Assembly (NCBI GenBank): GCA_012798935.1 | Contig: JAAZMG010000135.1 | Span: 1-11,547 of the forward strand | Direction of reading: 5' to 3' | Length of the DNA: 11,547 nt | DNA from: Tissierellia bacterium | GTDB taxonomy: Bacteria > Bacillota > Clostridia > Tissierellales > Tepidimicrobiaceae | Shown here: piece by piece, positions 1 to 6,163 of the stretch | How positions within the stretch are numbered: position 1 is the stretch's first letter | Layout: each line of letters starts with the position of its first letter | Made by a program: the position numbers and the translations under genes | The notes under the pieces: generated by a model | Seen by the model: the letters and a program-made list of their open reading frames with translations, nothing else | Databases searched by the model: none | What the model was told of the DNA's origin: nothing

Positions 1-22
1 AAAAAGAAAGTTATTTGTTTTT
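1..22. repeat. Right arm of a palindromic GTGCCAGGCAC-type repeat, cut by the window edge
   Basis: Bases 1-16 are identical to bases 1200-1215, the right arm of the complete palindrome after the WYL gene, and the T-rich flank (TGTTTT) is also shared apart from one T. The central GGTGCCAGGCACC would lie just left of the window. The WYL gene is therefore probably bracketed by two copies. That the missing half exists is an inference. Confidence 0.6.
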
Positions 23-165
23 CATTTTCTGATACTTATTTCGACATATAGGTATAAAATCCTTTATATTTCTAAAAACAATTGAAAATGTTTAGGCATG
101 GGATAGGGGAATATTGTTTGAAGAATTTGACATTAAAGGTTAAAATATTAATTGAGGTGATAAAT

Positions 166-1164
166 ATGGCTAAGACCCAAAATAGCAAATTAAAACTTTT
201 GCATGTCCTGGATATTTTAAAAAAACATTCTGATGAGGACAATATTTTAACTTCAGGGGATATTATATCCCAATTGGAAAAAAGGGGTTTAACTGCTGAA
301 AGACGGTCTATTATTAGAGATATAAAGGTTCTGGTAGAGTTTGGCTATGATATTAGTCTATATGAGGAAAATAATATTGGTTATTATATGAGAAGCAGGG
401 AATTTGAAGAGGAAGAGCTAAATATATTGATAGATTCTGTTATAGCTTTTAAATCCCTATCCCCTAAAAAGACAAAAGATTTAGTACATAAGTTATCAAA
501 GCTATCTAGTAATAATTTTGGCGATAGGGTTATGGACAAACTATATATTGATTCAAAAGGGAAAAGCGATAATGAAAAAATCTATTATAGTATTAATATG
601 CTAAATGAAGCTATTGATAGGGATAAAAAGGTAGACTTTAAATATCTTACTTATGATATTAAAGAGGGAAAGAAGTTTAGAAAAGGTGGGGAGAAGTACA
701 TAGTAAGCCCTTATGCATTAGTCTGGTGTGAAGATAATTATTATTTAATAGGGGTTCATGAAAAATATTCAAATTTTTCCCATTATAGAATTGACAGGAT
801 AAATCAGGTCAATATATTAGATGAAAAAAGAAAGTTAGCAGATAATATAATGGATATTAATGATTTTAATGTAACCGAGTATATAGATTCAACTTTCAAT
901 GTTTTTACCGGAACAAAGGAGATAGTAAAACTTAGATTTACCAACGATTTATTGAATCCGATAATAGATAAATTTGGTGTAGATGCATATATACAGTCTG
1001 AAGATGGGGTTCATAGTATACTTATTGCAGATGTAATTGTAAGTGAAGGTTTTACTTCTTGGATAATACAATTTGGAGGAAGGATAGAGCTATTAGAGCC
1101 AGTGGAAACAAGGGAGCTAATAAAGGAAAAGATATTAGAATTAAATAGGGTATATGGGGTTTAA
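166..1164 (+). CDS. WYL-domain transcriptional regulator with N-terminal winged helix
   Basis: Predicted cytoplasmic DNA-binding regulator of 332 aa. Residues about 8-62 form an HTH_11/DeoR-like winged helix, with a recognition-helix-like stretch around ERRSIIRDI. Residues about 138-220 form the WYL domain, including the segment with W187, YYL (192-194) and the closing HYRIDRI (206-212). The remaining C-terminal part matches the extension usual in this family. The frame is open from an ATG at 82, but the ATG at 166 has a GAGGTGAT ribosome binding site at a good distance and starts directly before the HTH, so it is preferred. WYL regulators bind small ligands or nucleic acid and often control nearby stress, metabolic or defence genes. 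The target is not visible here: the next genes have their own promoter, and a palindromic repeat follows the stop within 6 nt. No link to the transporters is evident. Family assignment is firm; role unknown. Confidence 0.9.
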   Translation: MAKTQNSKLKLLHVLDILKKHSDEDNILTSGDIISQLEKRGLTAERRSIIRDIKVLVEFGYDISLYEENNIGYYMRSREFEEEELNILIDSVIAFKSLSPKKTKDLVHKLSKLSSNNFGDRVMDKLYIDSKGKSDNEKIYYSINMLNEAIDRDKKVDFKYLTYDIKEGKKFRKGGEKYIVSPYALVWCEDNYYLIGVHEKYSNFSHYRIDRINQVNILDEKRKLADNIMDINDFNVTEYIDSTFNVFTGTKEIVKLRFTNDLLNPIIDKFGVDAYIQSEDGVHSILIADVIVSEGFTSWIIQFGGRIELLEPVETRELIKEKILELNRVYGV

Positions 1165-1169
1165 TAAAC

Positions 1170-1214
1170 AATAACTTTCTTTTTCGGTGCCAGGCACCGA
1201 AAAAGAAAGTTATT
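1170..1214. repeat. Perfect 22-bp palindrome with GGTGCCAGGCACC core (REP-like; may act as terminator)
   Basis: Bases 1170-1191 and 1193-1214 are perfect reverse complements around a single central A at 1192. The outer arms are AATAACTTTC / GAAAGTTATT and the core is CGGTGCCAGGCACCG. The arms match the partial copy at 1-22. From memory, elements with this GTGCCAGGCAC core recur in Firmicutes genomes and are sometimes associated with IS200-like REP-associated tyrosine transposases; I could not check this. It begins 6 nt after the WYL stop and is followed by TTTTGTTTT-like sequence, so it could also end WYL transcription in either direction. Confidence 0.85.
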
Positions 1215-1268
1215 TTGTTTTGATGGTATGTAGTGATATGAGTACCCGTGTGAAATTTTATAAAAGTA

Positions 1269-1297
1269 TTGAATATATATTGGTATAGTGGTATAAT
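1269..1297 (+). promoter_or_regulatory. Predicted sigma-A promoter of the tct operon (extended -10)
   Basis: TTGAAT at 1269-1274, a 17-nt spacer and TATAAT at 1292-1297, preceded by TGG to give an extended -10 (TGNTATAAT). The same architecture, with TTGCAT and the same spacer length, occurs before the GntR gene at 4959-4987, and 39 of 46 bases are shared between 1265-1310 and 4955-5000. The tandem operator-like boxes lie directly over the spacer and -10, which would suit repression. Confidence 0.65.
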
Positions 1298-1304
1298 GGA
1301 ATAG
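1281..1304 (+). promoter_or_regulatory. Operator-like box A1: three tandem 8-mers over the -10
   Basis: Three head-to-tail 8-mers, TGGTATAG, TGGTATAA and TGGAATAG, run without gaps and overlap the predicted -10. The same three-unit array occurs at 4971-4994 and a weaker one at 5077-5100, both before the GntR gene. The shared 13-mer core is TATAATGGAATAG at 1292-1304. The GntR-type protein encoded at 5193 is the obvious candidate binder; that is inference. Confidence 0.6.
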
Positions 1305-1323
1305 ACAACATACAGATATGCTA

Positions 1324-1346
1324 TGGTATACCACAATGCAATAGAT
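1324..1346 (+). promoter_or_regulatory. Operator-like box B1 with TGGTATACCA palindrome
   Basis: A perfect 10-bp palindrome TGGTATACCA (1324-1333) runs into CACAATGCAATAG (1332-1344), a variant of the 13-mer core of box A1. Its counterpart before the GntR gene is at 5006-5025. It lies about 40 bp downstream of the core in box A1, so it would fall in the transcribed leader. Confidence 0.5.
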
Positions 1347-1360
1347 AATGTAAAAATATG

Positions 1361-1406
1361 GTTAGGATATTTATCTATATAGTTAAAATTAATATATTAA
1401 AAACAT
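1361..1406 (+). repeat. Block T1, duplicated at 5132-5177
   Basis: A 46-bp block that matches 5132-5177 at 38 of 46 positions without gaps; the first 28 bases match at 25. In the GntR copy it runs straight into the ribosome binding site and start codon. Here the corresponding bases (about 1407-1425) look like a decayed version of them (AAAGAT for GGAGGT, ATA for ATG). This suggests that a promoter-plus-start segment was duplicated. Confidence 0.65.
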
Positions 1407-1456
1407 AAAGATATATTTGATCATAGGTTTTAGTTTTTTGGCAGATATTAATTTGT

Positions 1457-1470
1457 TGAAAACGTTTCTG
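1457..1470 (+). promoter_or_regulatory. Possible cre-like (CcpA/LacI-type) site
   Basis: TGAAAACGTTTCTG fits the left half and centre of the Firmicutes catabolite-responsive element (consensus TGWNANCGNTNWCA) and has a palindromic AAACGTTT core, but the last three positions deviate. It lies about 160 bp downstream of the predicted tct start, where roadblock-type cre sites are known in other genes. It is flanked by an inverted repeat, ATAGGTTT (1423-1430) and AAACCTAT (1478-1485). Weak on its own. Confidence 0.35.
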
Positions 1471-1564
1471 TAAGGATAAACCTATTAGATTAAATAGCAT
1501 ATTGAAATCCTACATACAGGTTGATATATAAAACAAAAATTATTTTATAGACAGTTAAAAATGG

Positions 1565-1572
1565 AAGGAGGT
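1565..1572 (+). promoter_or_regulatory. Strong Shine-Dalgarno without a matching long ORF
   Basis: AAGGAGGT is a near-perfect ribosome binding site, yet the next ATG (1588) opens only a two-codon frame, ATG CGT TAA. The tctB frame is closed by a TAA at 1611-1613, so tctB cannot begin here. It may be a leader minigene, a relic of an earlier start, or a ribosome standby site ahead of tctB. Confidence 0.45.
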
Positions 1573-1622
1573 TAATATCGGGAAATTATGCGTTAATACA
1601 TTATTTTGGTTAATGGTAAATA

Positions 1623-2150
1623 ATGAAAAGAAAAGGAATGATTTTTGTGGAAAGAGAAATAAACAAGAAGGACGTAATACTTGGATTAATAATGCTTAGT
1701 TTATCAGGGTATATCTTATTTGGTAGTAATGTTATTGTGGGAGATTCCATTCTTAAAGAGAGCATTTTAGTTGGACGAGCTGATTTTTATATTAAATTTT
1801 TAGCAATAATTATGATTCTAATTTCAGCAGCGTTAATTTTAAAAGCTTTTGGCGTATTTGGCCTTAAGAATAAGGAAACATCTGATGAACCTACAAACAA
1901 CGTTGCTAAGCTATCTTTTGTAGCGTTGATTATTTATGGATTCATATTGAAACCTATGGGTTTCTTTGCCTCTAGTTTTTTACTTATTATGTTTTTAAGT
2001 TTTATAATTAGAATAAAGGAAGATGGCATAGATTTAAAAGATAAAAAACTTGTTATAAAATCACTGGTTATTTCATGTGCATTTTCCATAATAACTGTAT
2101 CAATATTTGTTTATATATTTACAAATTGGCTTAAAGTGGTACTTCCTTAA
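1623..2150 (+). CDS. tctB: Tripartite tricarboxylate transporter small membrane subunit, TctB family
   Basis: Small integral membrane subunit of a TTT importer, 175 aa, normal for TctB. Hydrophobic segments at about residues 17-38, 55-78, 97-130 (probably a re-entrant or double pass containing KPMGFFASS) and 143-170, separated by a charged loop (81-96), fit the four-helix TctB plan. TctB pairs with TctA and is thought to help couple transport to the ion gradient. The start is uncertain: ATG 1623 has almost no ribosome binding site, whereas GTG 1647 (residue 9) has AAAAGGA about 10 nt upstream and would still leave the first helix intact. It is the first gene of a tctB-tctC-tctA unit behind a long leader. 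TctB sequences are poorly conserved, so the call leans on context as well as topology. Confidence 0.8.
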   Translation: MKRKGMIFVEREINKKDVILGLIMLSLSGYILFGSNVIVGDSILKESILVGRADFYIKFLAIIMILISAALILKAFGVFGLKNKETSDEPTNNVAKLSFVALIIYGFILKPMGFFASSFLLIMFLSFIIRIKEDGIDLKDKKLVIKSLVISCAFSIITVSIFVYIFTNWLKVVLP

Positions 2151-2228
2151 AGGTTTAAAGATTAAGATTTAAATATGTAAATATATTTATATATTTAATA
2201 TTACTAAAAACAATATGGAGGGATAAAA

Positions 2229-3239
2229 GTGAAAAAAGGTTTAATATTTTTATTAATTTTGGTATTAGTTTCTGTTGCTATTACAGGTTGTAAATCAGAA
2301 CCTGCTACAGAAACAGAACAAAATGAAGCAGAACAGCAAGAAGAAACTGTTTCTGAACAAACAAGTTGGAATCCAGAAAAGGAAATCAAATGTATTGTAC
2401 CATTTGCTCCTGGTGGAGGGTCAGATATACTTACTAGAACTATTATGAAATACATAGACCTTCCAGTTGATATGGTTGCAGTAAATGTTGAAGGTGGAGC
2501 TGGTCTTATTGGAGCACAAGAAACTGCAAATTCAAAGGCTGATGGTTATACTATATTGGCACATAATCCAATGAACTTAATAGCACAAGGTTTAACTGGT
2601 AATAATAATTTATGGGAAGAATTAACAATGATTTCATTTGTTGTAGATGACTGGACTGTTGTATCTACAAATACACAAACTGGTTGGAAATCTGTTGAAG
2701 ACTTTGTTAGTTATGCAAAAGAACATCCTGAGGAAGTTAAATGGGGTATTACAGGATCTGGTATAACAATGGCTGACAGTATCCGAGCAATGGAAGGATT
2801 GGACATTGATTGTACAATAGTACCATATGAAGGTGGATCTGATACACGTTCTGCTTTACTTGGAAATCATATACAAATCGAGGTTGCAACTTCTTCTGAC
2901 ATAAGGTCCTATGTGGAATCCGGCGATGTTGTTCCTTTATTTGTAATTGCTCCAAATCGTTGTCCGTTTTTAGAGGATGTTCCTACACTTATAGATTTGG
3001 GTGTTAACGTAGATTCTGGTGCTCCAAGAGCATACTTTGCGCCTCCAGGACTAGGGGAAGATGAACTAGAGTATTTAGAAGGTAAACTTGAAGAAGTTTG
3101 CCAAAATGAAGAATTTGTAAAGGCATGTGAGGATCTTGGCTTTGTAGTTCAATTTGTAGGGTCTGAAGAAGGCACTGCATTGATGAAAAAGTGGTATGAT
3201 GCAAATCTACCAATATTTGAAGAATACGGTATAAAGTAG
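2229..3239 (+). CDS. tctC: TTT transporter substrate-binding lipoprotein, TctC/Bug family
   Basis: Extracytoplasmic binding protein of 336 aa that captures a carboxylate and passes it to TctAB. The first 21 residues are a lipoprotein signal (KK, hydrophobic core, lipobox ITGC with lipidated Cys21). A Glu/Gln-rich linker (about 24-46) then tethers the domain to the membrane, as expected in a Gram-positive. The Bug signature PFAPGGGSD at 58-66 forms the first ligand-binding loop that grips a carboxylate through main-chain and water contacts. GTG start at 2229 with GGAGGG six bases upstream; this start gives a proper signal peptide. The ligand cannot be read from sequence: Bug proteins bind citrate, other di/tricarboxylates, aromatic acids, amino acids or nicotinate. 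A stable hairpin follows before tctA. Confidence 0.93.
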   Translation: MKKGLIFLLILVLVSVAITGCKSEPATETEQNEAEQQEETVSEQTSWNPEKEIKCIVPFAPGGGSDILTRTIMKYIDLPVDMVAVNVEGGAGLIGAQETANSKADGYTILAHNPMNLIAQGLTGNNNLWEELTMISFVVDDWTVVSTNTQTGWKSVEDFVSYAKEHPEEVKWGITGSGITMADSIRAMEGLDIDCTIVPYEGGSDTRSALLGNHIQIEVATSSDIRSYVESGDVVPLFVIAPNRCPFLEDVPTLIDLGVNVDSGAPRAYFAPPGLGEDELEYLEGKLEEVCQNEEFVKACEDLGFVVQFVGSEEGTALMKKWYDANLPIFEEYGIK

Positions 3240-3304
3240 TTTTCTACTAAAAGTATATTCATAATAAAGAACAAAGTGTTTTAATCTTAGAAAATAAAAA
3301 TAGC

Positions 3305-3331
3305 CAGTAATCTTTAATTTAAGGATTACTG
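3305..3331 (+). promoter_or_regulatory. Intercistronic hairpin between tctC and tctA
   Basis: AGTAATCTTT (3306-3315) pairs with AAGGATTACT (3321-3330) with one G-U pair, a 5-nt loop (AATTT) and an added C-G at 3305/3331. No T-tract follows, so it is not a standard terminator. Hairpins placed after binding-protein genes commonly protect the upstream mRNA from 3' decay or cause partial termination, which raises binding-protein output over membrane subunits. Confidence 0.55.
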
Positions 3332-3419
3332 ACTATAACTAAAAACAGTTATATCAAATAGAACATTATTTTACTACTGATTTTTACTATGAAATTTAAA
3401 ATTGTTTTAAGGCGGTGAT

Positions 3420-4919
3420 ATGTTGAACGTTCTATTAGAGGGGATTCAAAGCGTTGCAAGCAATCCACAAGTATTTTTAGTTATGATATTTGGTATATTT
3501 TTTGGAATTATATTTGGCTGTATACCAGGATTAACAGCTACACTAGGTGTTATTTTATTAATTCCTGTTACATATTCAATGGATCCTATTTTGGGGATAT
3601 CAATGCTTATTTCAATATATGTAGGTGGAATTAGTGGTGGTTTGATAACGGCTACATTGCTTAATATTCCTGGAACTCCATCATCTATATTTACATGCTG
3701 GGATGCATATCCCATGGCTAAAGGTGGAAAACCAGGGTTAGCCCTTTCAATAGGTGTATTTGCATCATTGATTGGAGGAATATTTTCTGCACTAGCATTA
3801 ATTTTAATAGCTCCACAATTAGCCAAGTTTGGACTAATGTTTGGGAACTGGGAATTTTTTGGTTTAGCATTCTTGGCAATGTGCGTAGTAGCTGTTACAA
3901 CTGAAGGAGATACTCTTAAGAACTATATTGGATTAACTTTTGGGCTAATATTAGGTGCTATTGGAATAGATTCTATTACAGGACTTGAAAGATTGACTTT
4001 CGGCTCATGGCAGCTTACATCAGGCATTTCTTCTACTGCTTTAATGATGGGGTTATATGCTATAGGGGAGATAATGAGTCAAACATCAGAACTTGGTAGT
4101 ATTAAAGAACCTATTTCAATAAAAGACATGACTTTTAAACCTCCAATAAAGGAGTTAAAAGGAGCATGGAGAACTATGTTAACTGGAAGTATTGTTGGTA
4201 CCTTTGTAGGTATATTACCTGCTGTAGGTCAGCAGACAGCAGCTTTAATGACATATAATGAAGCAAAGGGAAGATCAAAAGAGCCTGAGAAATTTGGAAC
4301 TGGGTATGCTGAAGGGATAGTGGCCTCGGAGGCATCGAACAATGCTGTTTGTGGTGGTGCAATTATTCCTTTAATAACACTTGGAATTCCTGGAGATATG
4401 ACTACTGCTGCCCTAATTGGAGGGCTTATGATACATGGGCTGCAACCTGGTCCTCTATTATTTAAGACAGATGCAAATATTGTTGGGGCAATCATGGTGG
4501 TGTATTTGTTATCTAATATAATTATGTATTTTATGGAACTAGGATTAATGCGTGCATTTGTCAGAATGATAAATGTGCCTAAATCCATTTTATTTCCAAC
4601 AATTATATTAAGTTGCATAATGGGCTCCCTTACACTGAATAATCGAGTATTTGACGTTTGGGTGCTTATAGCCTTTGGGGTTATAGGGTTTTTATTTATG
4701 AAATCTAAAGTACCCCTTTCTCCTATAATTATGGGTTTTTTAATGGGACCCTTATTGGAAAAGAATTTCCGTCGTGCGATAATATCTGCTAATGGGAATT
4801 TTGGTGACATACTAAATAGACCAATTGCTTGTATTTTAGTTTTAGCAGGTTTTATGTTTGTAATATGGCCTTTATTATCAAGATTGTTTAGTAAAAAGGG
4901 AAAAGTTATGAAAGCATAG
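3420..4919 (+). CDS. tctA: Tripartite tricarboxylate transporter large permease subunit, TctA family
   Basis: Large membrane subunit forming the transport path of the TTT system, 499 aa, the usual TctA length, with about 10-12 hydrophobic helices. Family landmarks are clear: GCIPGLTATLG (33-43), GGISGGLITATLLNIPGTPSS (69-89) followed by DAYPMAKGG (95-103), GILPAVGQQTA (264-274), and SNNAVCGGAIIPLITLGIPG (306-325). The duplicated Gly/Pro motifs reflect the internal repeat typical of this family. ATG start at 3420 follows GGCGGTG at a normal spacing. It lies about 180 nt after tctC, the gap holding an mRNA hairpin. No clear terminator follows, so read-through into the GntR gene is possible. Order B-C-A differs from the C-B-A order of the Salmonella-type operon. 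Confidence 0.95.
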   Translation: MLNVLLEGIQSVASNPQVFLVMIFGIFFGIIFGCIPGLTATLGVILLIPVTYSMDPILGISMLISIYVGGISGGLITATLLNIPGTPSSIFTCWDAYPMAKGGKPGLALSIGVFASLIGGIFSALALILIAPQLAKFGLMFGNWEFFGLAFLAMCVVAVTTEGDTLKNYIGLTFGLILGAIGIDSITGLERLTFGSWQLTSGISSTALMMGLYAIGEIMSQTSELGSIKEPISIKDMTFKPPIKELKGAWRTMLTGSIVGTFVGILPAVGQQTAALMTYNEAKGRSKEPEKFGTGYAEGIVASEASNNAVCGGAIIPLITLGIPGDMTTAALIGGLMIHGLQPGPLLFKTDANIVGAIMVVYLLSNIIMYFMELGLMRAFVRMINVPKSILFPTIILSCIMGSLTLNNRVFDVWVLIAFGVIGFLFMKSKVPLSPIIMGFLMGPLLEKNFRRAIISANGNFGDILNRPIACILVLAGFMFVIWPLLSRLFSKKGKVMKA

Positions 4920-4958
4920 GAGTTATTCAATTTGGTATTAATAGGTTTATAAATAGTA

Positions 4959-4987
4959 TTGCATTTGGACTGGTATGGTGGTATAAT
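4959..4987 (+). promoter_or_regulatory. Predicted promoter of the GntR gene (extended -10)
   Basis: TTGCAT at 4959-4964, a 17-nt spacer and TATAAT at 4982-4987 preceded by TGG. It is a close copy of the tct promoter at 1269-1297, including the AGTATTG upstream (4955-4961) and ATAGACAACA downstream (4991-5000). The operator-like array lies over the spacer and -10, which suggests autoregulation. The TATAAT-like CATAAT at 5088-5093, also with an upstream TGG, could be a second, weaker start. Confidence 0.62.
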
Positions 4988-4994
4988 GGTATAG
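4971..4994 (+). promoter_or_regulatory. Operator-like box A2: three tandem 8-mers over the -10
   Basis: Contiguous 8-mers TGGTATGG, TGGTATAA and TGGTATAG, matching box A1 at 22 of 24 positions. The core TATAATGGTATAG (4982-4994) is the best version of the five related sites in the window. Confidence 0.6.
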
Positions 4995-5005
4995 ACAACA
5001 ATCAA

Positions 5006-5025
5006 GTATACCTATAATGCTATAG
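5006..5025 (+). promoter_or_regulatory. Operator-like box B2
   Basis: GTATACC followed by TATAATGCTATAG (5013-5025), the same 13-mer core as box A2 with one change. The cores are 31 bp apart, close to three helical turns, so two bound proteins could sit on one face of the DNA. Counterpart of box B1 at 1324-1346. Confidence 0.5.
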
Positions 5026-5076
5026 AATTAATACAGAATATTTCTAGTATTAACCTCTAAATATATTAAAAAATAA

Positions 5077-5100
5077 TGGTATATTGGCATAATGTAATAG
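5077..5100 (+). promoter_or_regulatory. Operator-like box C2 (third copy)
   Basis: TGGTATAT, TGGCATAA and TGTAATAG repeat the three-unit layout. Its core CATAATGTAATAG (5088-5100) is 75 bp, about seven turns, from the core of B2. No separate counterpart exists before tctB, so the regulator gene appears to carry one extra module. Confidence 0.5.
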
Positions 5101-5131
5101 ATGACGCGACAATATATGATATAATAATACA

Positions 5132-5177
5132 GTTAGAATATTCATCTATATAATTAAAAGCAACAGATTAAAAGCAT
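5132..5177 (+). repeat. Block T2, duplicate of 1361-1406
   Basis: Matches 1361-1406 at 38 of 46 positions without gaps and leads directly into the GGAGGT (5178-5183) and ATG (5193) of the regulator gene. As it follows an operator box in both places, the repeat is of a whole promoter-leader module, not just a binding site. Confidence 0.65.
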
Positions 5178-5192
5178 GGAGGTATATTTATT

Positions 5193-6158
5193 ATGAATTT
5201 TCAAATTGATAAAAACAGTGACATACAGATTAACGAACAGATTAAGATCCAACTACGGTATCAAATTATTAATGGTGATTTACCAGAGGGTACTAAGCTT
5301 TTAAGTGTAAGAGAAATGGCTTCTTTTCTTGGTGTAAATAGGCATACCATTTCAAAGGCTTATAAGGATTTAGAAAATGAGGGATTGATTGAGACCAGGC
5401 AGTCTAACGGAACGTACGTTGCCGACAATATAGATCTTCCCCCAAAAAAGGATTTAGAAAGTTTTGTTAATATAGTGAAGGGAGCTATTAAGAACACCAA
5501 ATCTTTAGGTTTCTCTACAGAGGAGTTTATTGAAATGGCTCAAACTTTATATATTAAGGAAACAAATAGTCAGAAAAACATAAAGGCCCTTTTTGTTGAA
5601 TGTAATGTGCCAGCCCTTAATCAATTTGTAAAGGATTTGGAAGATGAACTAGATATAGAAGTTAAAGGATGCTTATTATCAGACATAAAAGAGGGAAAGA
5701 TGACTCAAGGGGCTATAAACGAATTTGATTTAATTATTACTACGGTAGGACATTATCCTTATCTTAAACAAAAAATTAAAAATCATGAGAACATATTTGC
5801 CATTAATTTTGGACCATATTTGCAAGTAATTAATGAAATTAAAGTTTATCCTAAACATTCTAGCATAGGAGTTATATGTATAGGTGAGGAAGGTTCGGTA
5901 GGTTTAAAACAGGTACTTACAGATTTAGATGTAGTACGAGGTCCGATTTTGTCAGAAACTATGAAAAATGTAGATAAGGTTAAAGAAATTGCAAACCGAG
6001 TAGATGTTTTAGTTGTTTCAAAATTTGCGCTAGAGGAAAATAAAGATTTTTTCAAAGCTTTGCACAATAATATTATAGAGTATAGAAACATTCTTCAGAG
6101 AAATTCTGTAGATATGCTTAGAGAGGTTATTGATCAAATAAAACAAACAAAGTCCTAA
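5193..6158 (+). CDS. GntR-family regulator with a C-terminal alpha/beta sensor-like domain
   Basis: Cytoplasmic regulator of 321 aa. Residues about 12-78 are a canonical GntR winged helix: GDLPEGTKLLSVREMASFLGVN leads into the recognition helix RHTISKAYKDLENEGLIETR, then the wing NGTYVA. The N-terminal half resembles the YtrA subgroup, but YtrA proteins are about 130 aa and MocR fusions are much longer with an aminotransferase fold, so this is neither. Residues about 129-300 show alternating strands and helices (KALFVECN, DLIITTVG, IFAINFG, SIGVICIGEEG, VDVLVVSKF), suggesting a Rossmann- or binding-protein-like ligand domain that I cannot name. GGAGGT lies 9 nt before the ATG. It sits between two carboxylate transporters and shares its promoter/operator module with tctB, so control of tctBCA and of itself is the best inference; the TRAP operon lacks the boxes. 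Confidence 0.88.
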   Translation: MNFQIDKNSDIQINEQIKIQLRYQIINGDLPEGTKLLSVREMASFLGVNRHTISKAYKDLENEGLIETRQSNGTYVADNIDLPPKKDLESFVNIVKGAIKNTKSLGFSTEEFIEMAQTLYIKETNSQKNIKALFVECNVPALNQFVKDLEDELDIEVKGCLLSDIKEGKMTQGAINEFDLIITTVGHYPYLKQKIKNHENIFAINFGPYLQVINEIKVYPKHSSIGVICIGEEGSVGLKQVLTDLDVVRGPILSETMKNVDKVKEIANRVDVLVVSKFALEENKDFFKALHNNIIEYRNILQRNSVDMLREVIDQIKQTKS

Positions 6159-6163
6159 AATAG

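Larger units (their letters stand above)
1221..1622 (+). other. Gene-free leader of the tct operon
   Basis: No credible gene on either strand; the minus-strand reading frame over 1052-1336 is a shadow of the WYL gene 3' end and the promoter. The stretch holds an extended -10 promoter (1269-1297), tandem TGGTATAR-type boxes (1281-1304), a second related box (1324-1346), a 46-bp block (1361-1406) repeated before the GntR gene, a cre-like site (1457-1470) and an unused Shine-Dalgarno (1565-1572). If transcription starts near 1304, the leader RNA before tctB is over 300 nt, which is long enough for post-initiation control. I recognise no known riboswitch in it. Confidence 0.6.

Noticed and set aside
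127..151. Promoter for the WYL gene with TTGACA at 127-132
   Set aside because: The -35 match is perfect, but the nearest -10-like sequence (TATTAA at 146) has a 13-nt spacer and would overlap the ribosome binding site. TATAAA at 53-58 is another -10 candidate, but it lacks a good -35.
82..165. N-terminal extension of the WYL regulator from ATG 82
   Set aside because: No ribosome binding site at 82 and the extra 28 residues do not look like part of the winged helix; ATG 166 has GAGGTGAT at a good distance.
1052..1336. 94-codon minus-strand reading frame
   Set aside because: It overlaps the WYL 3' end, the palindrome and the tct promoter, has no ribosome binding site, and its sequence is the reverse translation of AT-rich DNA and repeat; no family likeness.
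1389..1622. Riboswitch or T-box in the tct leader
   Set aside because: No T-box sequence, specifier stem or known aptamer core is visible; only short pairings in AT-rich sequence.
3305..3331. Rho-independent terminator after tctC
   Set aside because: The hairpin lacks a T-tract on the + strand and tctA belongs to the same transporter, so an intercistronic stability element fits better.
4229..5005. 258-codon minus-strand reading frame
   Set aside because: Antisense to tctA, a clear family member on the + strand with strong motifs; the frame is an antisense shadow that also runs through the GntR promoter.
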